Shown: in pieces, positions 1-4,793 of the stretch
Numbering within the stretch: position 1 is the first letter of the stretch
Layout of the letters: each line of letters opens with the position of its first letter
From: Alphaproteobacteria bacterium
GTDB lineage: Bacteria > Pseudomonadota > Alphaproteobacteria > Geminicoccales > Geminicoccaceae
Direction of reading: 5' to 3'
NCBI GenBank assembly: GCA_026984595.1
Contig: JALSRW010000024.1
Location: 1-5,709 of the forward strand
Length of the DNA: 5,709 bases
The notes under the pieces: generated by a model
The model's database searches: none
What the model was told of the DNA's origin: nothing
The model's input: the letters and a program-made list of their open reading frames with translations, nothing else
Translations under genes and position numbers: made by a program

Positions 1-287
1 ACCCCCGACATCACCGCCGACAGTTCCAGCATCGGCTCGCCCAGCTCTCTGGCCAGCAGACGCGCGAGGGTGGTCTTGCCGGAGCCCGGCGGTCCCCACA
101 GGATCATCGAGGCGAGGCGTCTTCGCGCCAGCATCCGCGAAAGCGGCGCCCCTTCCTCGAGGAGATGCTCCTGCCCCACCAGCCCGGACAGGCTCCGCGG
201 CCGCAGACGGTCGGCCAGGGGCCGGTGGTCGTTCCCGCCCGCCGGACGCTTCGGCCCGGATTCTCCGGCGCCGAACAGATCCTCCAT
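1..287 (-). CDS. rarA: RarA (MgsA) AAA+ ATPase, N-terminal part, cut by window edge
   Basis: RarA (MgsA, bacterial relative of WRIP1) is an AAA+ ATPase of the clamp-loader/RuvB group that acts at stalled replication forks. Only the first 95 codons plus two bases are present; the rest lies beyond base 1. The protein begins MEDLFGAGESG and continues with PLADRLRPRSL (residues 23-33), VGQEHLL (37-43) and SMILWGPPGSGKTTLA (60-75), where GPPGSGKTT is the Walker A P-loop. It then reaches LSAVMSG (89-95). The spacing and the LWGPPG and SAV-SGV segments match RarA closely and separate it from RuvB and DnaX. The ATG shares its A with the protease stop (TGATG), and I see no Shine-Dalgarno upstream, so translation is probably coupled to the protease. 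Walker B, sensor and tetramerisation parts cannot be checked here. Confidence 0.95.
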   Translation of the reverse strand, partial: MEDLFGAGESGPKRPAGGNDHRPLADRLRPRSLSGLVGQEHLLEEGAPLSRMLARRRLASMILWGPPGSGKTTLARLLARELGEPMLELSAVMSG

Positions 288-1726
288 CAGCCGACCGTCA
301 GGGTGAAGAGCCGGCCGCCGCGGGCGATGGTGATCTCGAAGCGACGCTTCCGGCTTCCGAGAGCCTGCCGCAGCCCCGCCACATCGCGGATCTCGTGGCC
401 ATTGATGGCGACGATGCGGTCCCCGGGCCTGAGCCGCAGGCGGCGGGCGAAGCCGCGCCGGGTGACCTCCAGTACCACCACCCCCTGCTCGAAGGGATCG
501 AGCCCCAGTTCCTCGGCCAGCGCCGGCGACAGATTGGCCACCCGCGCCCCTTCCAGCGGATGGCGACCGCGCAGCAGGGTGACCTCCGGCGGCGGCACCT
601 CCGGCGGCGCCTCCAGCACCAGCTCCACCTGCCGCTCGACCCCCTTGCGCCAGAGATCCAGCCGGACGCGCTCGCCGGGGCTGCGCAGGCCGAGCCGATA
701 GTTGAGACCGGCCGGATCGCCGATCGCGAAACCATCGACGGCGAGGATCACATCCCCCGGACGCAGCCGCGCGCGGGCCGCCGCCGAGGCCGGATGGACC
801 CGCTCGATCACCACCCCGCGCGGCCGTTCGAGCCCCAGCGCCTCGGCCATCGCCGCATCGACCCCCCGCACCTTGACCCCGAGCCAGGGGCCGACCAGGG
901 AGCCGCCCCGCTCGAGGGCCAGCAGCCGGGCCTTGACCAGATTGGCGGGGATCGCGAAGCCGATGCCGATGGATCCGCCGCCGCGGGTGAAAATGGCGGT
1001 GTTGATGCCCACCAGAGCTCCGCCCAGATCGACGAGCGCCCCTCCCGAATTGCCGGGATTGATGGCGGCATCCGTCTGCAGGAAGGAGACCTCACCGTTG
1101 CCGCCGGGCGGGGTGCGGGCCTTGGCCGAGATGATGCCGGAGGTGACGGTCTGGCCGATGCCGAAGGGGTTGCCGATGGCCAGCACCAGATCGCCCGTCT
1201 CCAGGCTGTCGGAATCGCCGAGCGGCAGGACCGGCAGATCCTCGGGCGCATCCTCGAGCTGGAGGAAGGCGAGATCGGCGTCCTTGTCCTGCATCAGGAT
1301 GCGTGCTTCGAATTCGCGCTTGTCGCCGAGTACCACGGTGATGCTGTCGGCATCGGCGACCACGTGATTGTTGGTGACGATCAGCCCGTCGCCACGCACG
1401 ATCACCCCCGAGCCCAGGGATGTCCGCTCGCGTCGCTCGCGCCGTGCGGGCACGCCGAATTCGCGGAAGAAGAAGCGGAAGAAGGGATCGGCGGCGAACG
1501 GGTCGGCCGCCACCTCGACGAATTTGCGGCTGGTGATGCTGACCACCGCCGGTGCCGCCAGCCGCACCACCGGGGCGAAGGAAAGCCGGATGCGGGCGCG
1601 GCTCTCGGGCACCACCCGCTCCTGGGCGGCGGGCGGCATTCCCGGCATGCCGAGCGCCACTCCCAACAGCAAGGCCGGGAGCAATCTCCCGGCCCCGTAC
1701 CGCAACCATCCGCGGGCAGTGTGCAT
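287..1726 (-). CDS. Periplasmic Do-family serine protease (DegP/DegQ-like, HtrA), two PDZ domains
   Basis: This is a 479-residue HtrA/Do-family endopeptidase that degrades or refolds misfolded envelope proteins. An N-terminal signal peptide is visible: a basic start (MHTARGWLRYGAGR), a hydrophobic core (LLPALLLGVALGM) and a Pro/Ala c-region near residue 35. The trypsin-like domain carries the full triad: His121 in TNNHVV, Asp151 in DADLAFLQ and Ser227 in NPGNSGG. A Phe- and Arg-rich loop (residues 77-102) sits where the LA loop is expected. PDZ1 covers about 280-372 (WLGVKV, LRPGDVILAVDG) and PDZ2 about 392-478 (LRPGDRIVAINGHEI). I chose the ATG at 1726 because it opens directly into the signal peptide, lies 10 bases after rplQ, and has GAGG overlapping the rplQ stop. 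An in-frame ATG at 1852 would add 42 residues from the rplQ region and bury the signal. DegP and DegQ cannot be told apart from the sequence alone. Confidence 0.95.
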   Translation of the reverse strand: MHTARGWLRYGAGRLLPALLLGVALGMPGMPPAAQERVVPESRARIRLSFAPVVRLAAPAVVSITSRKFVEVAADPFAADPFFRFFFREFGVPARRERRERTSLGSGVIVRGDGLIVTNNHVVADADSITVVLGDKREFEARILMQDKDADLAFLQLEDAPEDLPVLPLGDSDSLETGDLVLAIGNPFGIGQTVTSGIISAKARTPPGGNGEVSFLQTDAAINPGNSGGALVDLGGALVGINTAIFTRGGGSIGIGFAIPANLVKARLLALERGGSLVGPWLGVKVRGVDAAMAEALGLERPRGVVIERVHPASAAARARLRPGDVILAVDGFAIGDPAGLNYRLGLRSPGERVRLDLWRKGVERQVELVLEAPPEVPPPEVTLLRGRHPLEGARVANLSPALAEELGLDPFEQGVVVLEVTRRGFARRLRLRPGDRIVAINGHEIRDVAGLRQALGSRKRRFEITIARGGRLFTLTVG

Positions 1727-1734
1727 GGGGACCG

Positions 1735-1739
1735 CCTCA
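1735..1739 (-). promoter_or_regulatory. Ribosome binding site of the protease, overlapping the rplQ stop
   Basis: TGAGG on the minus strand contains the rplQ TGA stop and a GAGG Shine-Dalgarno core, eight bases before the ATG at 1726. It supports that start over the longer one at 1852. It also implies that ribosomes finishing rplQ can reinitiate on the protease. The match is short, so confidence is moderate. Confidence 0.55.
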
Positions 1740-2165
1740 GGCGGCGGCTTCGCCTTCCCCGGCGGCCTGCTCGGGCGGCGGTCCGCTGTCCTTGCCCTTG
1801 GCTTCGATGTCGCGGTCCACGAACTCAATGACCGCCATCGGGGCGTTGTCACCGTAACGGAAGCCGGCCTTGAGGATGCGGATGTAGCCGCCCGGCCGTT
1901 CGCGGTAGCGCGGTGCCAGCACCTCGATGATCTTGGCCGCCGTGGCCTCGCTGCGGGTGCGGGCGATCAGCAGCCTGCGGGCGTGCAGATCGCCCCGCTT
2001 GCCGAGGGTCACCAGCTTCTCGACGATCGGCCGCAGCTCCTTGGCCTTGGGCAGCGTGGTGGTGATCTGCTCGTGCTTGACCAGGGCCTGGGCCATGTTG
2101 GCGAACATCGCCTTTCGGTGACTCCAGGTCCGGTTCAGCTTACGGCCGCGATTGCGATGACGCAT
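1737..2165 (-). CDS. rplQ: Large-subunit ribosomal protein bL17
   Basis: bL17 is a 142-residue protein of the 50S subunit, located near the peptide exit tunnel region. The start MRHRNRGRKLNR and the segments SHRKAMFANM (15-24), ITTTLPKAKELRPIVEKL (34-51), GDLHARR (58-64) and GGYIRILK (92-99) are typical of the family. The end of the core reads RYGDNAPMAVIEFVD (103-117). E. coli L17 has 127 residues. The extra length here is a low-complexity tail after residue 120, rich in Ala, Gly, Pro and Glu, and probably disordered. The ATG at 2165 has GAGGG six bases upstream (2172-2176). The gene follows rpoA by 49 bases and precedes the protease by 10, in the usual rpoA-rplQ order. Confidence 0.98.
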   Translation of the reverse strand: MRHRNRGRKLNRTWSHRKAMFANMAQALVKHEQITTTLPKAKELRPIVEKLVTLGKRGDLHARRLLIARTRSEATAAKIIEVLAPRYRERPGGYIRILKAGFRYGDNAPMAVIEFVDRDIEAKGKDSGPPPEQAAGEGEAAA

Positions 2166-2192
2166 GATCCACCCTCTCGTTTCTTCTCCGGT

Positions 2193-2206
2193 CGGCCCGG
2201 CGGCCG
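2193..2206 (-). other. Small GC hairpin in the rpoA-rplQ spacer
   Basis: In the RNA, CGGCC and GGCCG form a 5-bp all-GC stem around a 4-nt loop (GCCG), between the rpoA stop and the rplQ ribosome binding site. No run of U follows, so it is not an intrinsic terminator. It could be a minor pause or processing structure, or a chance product of high GC. Confidence 0.35.
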
Positions 2207-2214
2207 GTGCCGGC

Positions 2215-3231
2215 TCAGTACGGCTCCTCGATCTTGCGCGCCAGCTCCTCGATGTTCTCGGGCGGCCAGCCGGGCACTTCCATGCCCAGATGCAGCCCCA
2301 TCTGGGCCAGCACTTCCTTGATCTCGTTGAGAGACTTGCGCCCGAAATTGGGGGTCCGCAGCATCTCCGCCTCGGTCTTCTGCACGAGATCGCCGATATA
2401 GACGATGTTGTCGTTCTTGAGGCAGTTCATGGAGCGGACCGACAGTTCGAGCTCGTCCACCTTGCGGAGCAGATTGGGATTGAAGGGGAGATCCGGACGC
2501 CGCTCCTCGGCGGAGACCGCATGCGGCTCCTCGAAGGTGATGAAGGGCTGGAGCTGGTCCTGGAGAATGCGCGCGGCCAGGCCCACCGCTTCCTCGGGGC
2601 TCACCGAACCGTCGGTCTCCACCGTCAGGGTCAGCCGGTCGTAGTCGGTCTGCTGGCCGACACGGGCGTTCTCGACCCGGTAGGCGGCCTTGCGCACCGG
2701 GCTGTAGATGGCATCCACGGCGACCAGCCCGATCGGCGCGTCCTCGCTCTTGAGCTGGGAGGCCGGCACGTAGCCCTTGCCGCTGGTGGCGGTGAGCTCC
2801 ATGCTCAGCTTGCCGCCGCGGTCGACATGGCAGATGACATGGTCGGGATCGAGAATCTCGACATCATGGCCGTGCTCGATCATGCCGGCGGTGACCACCG
2901 CCGGACCCTCGACCTTGAGGTACATCCGCTTGGCACCCTCGCTGTGCAGCTTGATGGGCAGCATCTTGAGGTTGAGGACGATGTCGGTGACGTCCTCGCG
3001 CACCCCGGGGATCGAGGAGAATTCGTGCAGCACGCCGTCGATATGGATGGCGGTCACCGCCGCCCCCTGCAGGGAGGAGAGCAGGATCCGGCGTAGCGCA
3101 TTGCCGAGGGTGATGCCGAAACCGCGCTCGAGGGGCTCGACGATGATCGTCGCCTCGCGATCCGGCTGCCGCCCCGGAATGGTGTTGAGCTTCTGCGGCT
3201 TGATCAGGTCCTGCCAGTTCTTCTGGATCAC
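2215..3231 (-). CDS. rpoA: DNA-directed RNA polymerase alpha subunit
   Basis: RpoA dimerises to start RNA polymerase assembly and contacts promoter UP elements and activators. The 338-residue protein is close to the usual alphaproteobacterial length. The N-terminal domain covers about 1-235, with VEPLERGFGITLGNALRRIL (31-50) followed by LSS, the conserved dimerisation/beta-binding region. A linker (about 236-250) leads to the C-terminal domain, with NLLRKVDELELSVRSMNCLK (253-272), YIGDLVQ (278-284) and NFGRKSLNEIK (295-305). Arg266 and Asn269 match E. coli Arg265 and Asn268, the DNA minor-groove contacts, and Lys299 matches Lys298. The start is GTG: MIQKNWQDLI is the normal N terminus in this class, and GAGGA lies five bases upstream. 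A 104-base spacer separates it from rpsK, with rpsD absent from between them. Confidence 0.99.
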   Translation of the reverse strand: MIQKNWQDLIKPQKLNTIPGRQPDREATIIVEPLERGFGITLGNALRRILLSSLQGAAVTAIHIDGVLHEFSSIPGVREDVTDIVLNLKMLPIKLHSEGAKRMYLKVEGPAVVTAGMIEHGHDVEILDPDHVICHVDRGGKLSMELTATSGKGYVPASQLKSEDAPIGLVAVDAIYSPVRKAAYRVENARVGQQTDYDRLTLTVETDGSVSPEEAVGLAARILQDQLQPFITFEEPHAVSAEERRPDLPFNPNLLRKVDELELSVRSMNCLKNDNIVYIGDLVQKTEAEMLRTPNFGRKSLNEIKEVLAQMGLHLGMEVPGWPPENIEELARKIEEPY

Positions 3232-3236
3232 GAGAA

Positions 3237-3241
3237 TCCTC
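3237..3241 (-). promoter_or_regulatory. Shine-Dalgarno for the GTG start of rpoA
   Basis: GAGGA on the minus strand lies five bases before the GTG at 3231-3229. Together with the conserved MIQKNW N terminus it fixes GTG as the rpoA start codon. Confidence 0.8.
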
Positions 3242-3272
3242 GCTTTCGTCTGAGTCGCATGAACGGCGCAGC

Positions 3273-3299
3273 GGTCGTCGGACTGCCGTCCGCACGACC
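3273..3299 (-). other. Strong hairpin in the rpsK-rpoA spacer
   Basis: In the RNA, GGTCGT then CGGAC pair with GTCCG then ACGACC. This gives 11 base pairs with a single bulged G (base 3293) and a GGCA tetraloop (3284-3287). It is the clearest RNA structure in the window. No U-tract follows, so it does not look like an intrinsic terminator. It sits 35 to 60 bases upstream of the rpoA ribosome binding site, where rpsD lies in many other bacteria. Possible roles are RNase processing, mRNA stabilisation or binding of a regulatory protein; the sequence does not decide between them. Confidence 0.6.
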
Positions 3300-3335
3300 C
3301 CGCACCGCATGAGATAGAACGCCGGAGGCGGTTGT

Positions 3336-3725
3336 TCAGACCCGGCGGCGCTTGCGCGGACGACAGCCGTTGTGGGGGATCGGCGTCACATCGCGGATGG
3401 CGGTGATGGTCAGCCCCACCGCCGACAGCGCACGCAGCGCCGATTCCCGACCCGAGCCCGGGCCGCGGACCTCCACCTCGATGGTCCGCATGCCATGCTC
3501 CATGGCCTTCTTGCCGACCGCCTCGGCGGCCACCTGGGCGGCGAAGGGCGTCGACTTGCGGGAACCGCGGAAGCCTTGGGCACCGGCGCTCGACCAGCAG
3601 ATGGCGTTGCCCTGCTGATCGGTGATGGTGATCATGGTGTTGTTGAAGGTGGCGCTCACATGCGCCACGCCGGAGCTGATGTTCTTGCGCTCGCGGCGCT
3701 TGATACGCGAGGTTTCCTTGGCCAT
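3336..3725 (-). CDS. rpsK: Small-subunit ribosomal protein uS11
   Basis: uS11 lies on the platform of the 30S subunit, contacts 16S rRNA near the 690/790 loops and helps form the E site. At 129 residues it has the same length as the E. coli protein. Diagnostic segments are GVAHVSATFNNTMITITD (19-36), WSSAGAQGFRGSRKSTPFAA (44-63), VRGPGSGRESALRAL (86-100) and VTPIPHNGCRPRKRRRV (113-129). Asn119-Gly120 corresponds to the site reported to carry isoaspartate in E. coli S11. The ATG at 3725 lies only six bases after the rpsM stop. I see no good Shine-Dalgarno at normal distance, so it is probably translated by coupling to rpsM. Confidence 0.99.
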   Translation of the reverse strand: MAKETSRIKRRERKNISSGVAHVSATFNNTMITITDQQGNAICWSSAGAQGFRGSRKSTPFAAQVAAEAVGKKAMEHGMRTIEVEVRGPGSGRESALRALSAVGLTITAIRDVTPIPHNGCRPRKRRRV

Positions 3726-3731
3726 GGCTGT

Positions 3732-4109
3732 TTACTTTGTCGCCTTCTTCTTGCCCGCGATCGGACGTGCCTTACCCTTGCGGGTGCGCGCGTTGGTATG
3801 GGTGCGCTGGCCGCGAACCGGCAGCCCCCGGCGGTGGCGCAGGCCGCGATAGCAGCCGAGATCCATGAGCCGTTTGATGTTCATCGCCACCTCGCGGCGA
3901 AGATCACCCTCCACCCGCACATCGCGATCGATCTTCTCGCGGATGCGGGCGAGCTCGGCGTCGCTCAGCTCGTTGGTCCGGCGCTGCCCGTCGATTCCGA
4001 CCTCGGCGACGATCTTGCGCGCCGTGGTGGGGCCAATGCCGTAGATGTAGGTCAACGCCACCCAGATGGGCTTCTGGCTGGGGATGTTCACACCGGCGAT
4101 ACGCGCCAC
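3732..4109 (-). CDS. rpsM: Small-subunit ribosomal protein uS13
   Basis: uS13 is in the head of the 30S subunit and forms inter-subunit bridges and contacts near the P-site tRNA. The 125-residue sequence starts MARIAGVNIP, with the helix-hairpin-helix stretch IYGIGPTTARKI (22-33). It continues with NIKRLMDLGCYRGLRHRRGL (77-96) and the basic tail PVRGQRTHTNARTRKGKARP (97-116), all family hallmarks. The start codon is GTG: the universal MARIAG N terminus begins exactly there, and GAGGAGA sits seven bases upstream. It is the first gene downstream of the consensus promoter at 4194-4221 and so is likely the first gene of the alpha operon. Stop is TAA; the other complete genes here end in TGA. Confidence 0.99.
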   Translation of the reverse strand: MARIAGVNIPSQKPIWVALTYIYGIGPTTARKIVAEVGIDGQRRTNELSDAELARIREKIDRDVRVEGDLRREVAMNIKRLMDLGCYRGLRHRRGLPVRGQRTHTNARTRKGKARPIAGKKKATK

Positions 4110-4187
4110 GTGCCGTTCTCCTCGAAACTCTCCTACCGTGTCGGGTATGCCGTCCGCGGGCGGACTGGATGGGACGGAACCTGAAGC
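4110..4187 (-). promoter_or_regulatory. Predicted 5' leader of the rpsM operon with two competing helices
   Basis: If transcription starts seven bases after the -10 box, the first base is the G complementary to 4187 and the untranslated leader is 78 nt. In the RNA, GUCCG (4165-4161) can pair with CGGAC (4156-4152) around a CCCG loop. Alternatively, CCGUCC (4177-4172) can pair with GGACGG (4155-4150). Both use the same 3' strand, so the helices exclude each other. In E. coli the alpha operon leader is bound by S4, but rpsD is not in this operon, so any regulator would need to be found. The structure is seen; regulation is inferred. Confidence 0.45.
4117..4123 (-). promoter_or_regulatory. Shine-Dalgarno for the GTG start of rpsM
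   Basis: GAGGAGA on the minus strand lies seven bases before the GTG at 4109-4107. This strong site, with the conserved MARIAG N terminus, decides the start codon. Confidence 0.85.
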
Positions 4188-4193
4188 GGCGGG

Positions 4194-4221
4194 ATTATAG
4201 GATCCGATTTCCGCGTGTCAA
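4194..4221 (-). promoter_or_regulatory. Sigma-70-type promoter for the rpsM-rpoA operon
   Basis: The minus strand has a perfect -35 TTGACA (4221-4216), a 16-bp spacer and a perfect -10 TATAAT (4199-4194). The -35 box contains the adk TGA stop codon. The bases after the -10 (CCCGCC) form a GC-rich discriminator, a feature of promoters under stringent (ppGpp) control in other proteobacteria. Its position just before rpsM fits a separate alpha-operon promoter that allows higher or independent expression from the secY-adk transcript. Both hexamers are exact in a GC-rich background, so a chance match is unlikely. Confidence 0.85.
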
Positions 4222-4793
4222 CGCAACCGGTCGAGAATCGCCTCGATCTGCCGCGTCACCTCGTCGATGGGCTGCATGCCGTCGACCGTGTAGAGAACGC
4301 CGCGCTGCCGATAATAGGGCAACAGCGGCGCCGTCTGCCGATGATAGACCTCGAGCCGCGTTTTCAAGGTCTCCTCGTTGTCGTCGCTCCTCGCCCCGCC
4401 CGATTCGGCGATCCGTCTCCGGATGCGGTCGATCAGGCGGTCGTCGTCGACCCGGATTTCGATCACCGCATCGATCCGCTTGCCGTGCTCGGCCAGCATG
4501 CGATCGAGGGCCTCGGCCTGGGCCAGGGTTCGGGGAAAGCCGTCGAGAATGAAACCCTTCTCGCAATCGGGCTGTTCGATGCGCTCGGCGATCAGCGCCA
4601 CCACCATCTCGTCGGGCACCAGCTCGCCCCGCTCCATGATCTTCTCGACCTTGCGGCCGAGCTCGGTGCCGGCGGCCACCGCCGCCCGCAGCATGTCGCC
4701 GGTGGCGAGATGGGCGAGGCCGTATTTCTCCTTGAGCCGGGCCGCCTGCGTGCCCTTGCCCGCTCCCGGCGGGCCGAAAAGAACGATGTTCAT
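4218..4793 (-). CDS. adk: Adenylate kinase, short-LID form
   Basis: Adk catalyses ATP + AMP = 2 ADP in the cytoplasm. The 191-residue protein has the P-loop GPPGAGKGT (7-15), AMP-binding TGDMLRAAVAAGTELGRKV (31-49), and GFILDGFPRTLAQAEALD (80-97) with the AMP-contacting Arg88. The stretch IDRIRRRIAESGGARSDDNE (121-140) shows a short LID: the roughly 27-residue insert, with or without zinc-binding cysteines, of long bacterial kinases is absent. The end is TVDGMQPIDEVTRQIEAIL (169-187). The ATG at 4793 overlaps the secY stop as ATGA, with GAGGA eight bases upstream (4802-4806). The same reading frame stays open upstream through secY, but this is an out-of-frame shadow, not a fusion. Placement directly after secY is the normal ribosomal-cluster order. 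Confidence 0.98.
   Translation of the reverse strand: MNIVLFGPPGAGKGTQAARLKEKYGLAHLATGDMLRAAVAAGTELGRKVEKIMERGELVPDEMVVALIAERIEQPDCEKGFILDGFPRTLAQAEALDRMLAEHGKRIDAVIEIRVDDDRLIDRIRRRIAESGGARSDDNEETLKTRLEVYHRQTAPLLPYYRQRGVLYTVDGMQPIDEVTRQIEAILDRLR

Noticed and set aside
395..1831. 478-codon open frame on the plus strand, antisense to the protease
   Set aside because: The translation is low in recognisable motifs and rich in Asp, Gly, Arg and His, as expected from the complement of a GC-rich gene. The minus-strand frame encodes a complete HtrA protease with intact triad, so this is a shadow.
1727..1852. Longer protease start at 1852
   Set aside because: It would add 42 residues from a region coding for the bL17 tail and place the signal peptide internally. 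The ATG at 1726 gives a proper signal sequence.
2164..3096. 310-codon plus-strand open frame antisense to rpoA
   Set aside because: It is a mirror of rpoA codon structure; no family features, and rpoA on the other strand is unmistakable.
3232..3335. Possible promoter or intrinsic terminator in the rpsK-rpoA spacer
   Set aside because: I found no convincing -35/-10 pair, and the hairpin at 3273-3299 is not followed by a U-run.
4200..4205. GGATCC palindrome inside the promoter spacer
   Set aside because: It is a six-base restriction-type palindrome with no sign of operator symmetry around it, so probably chance.
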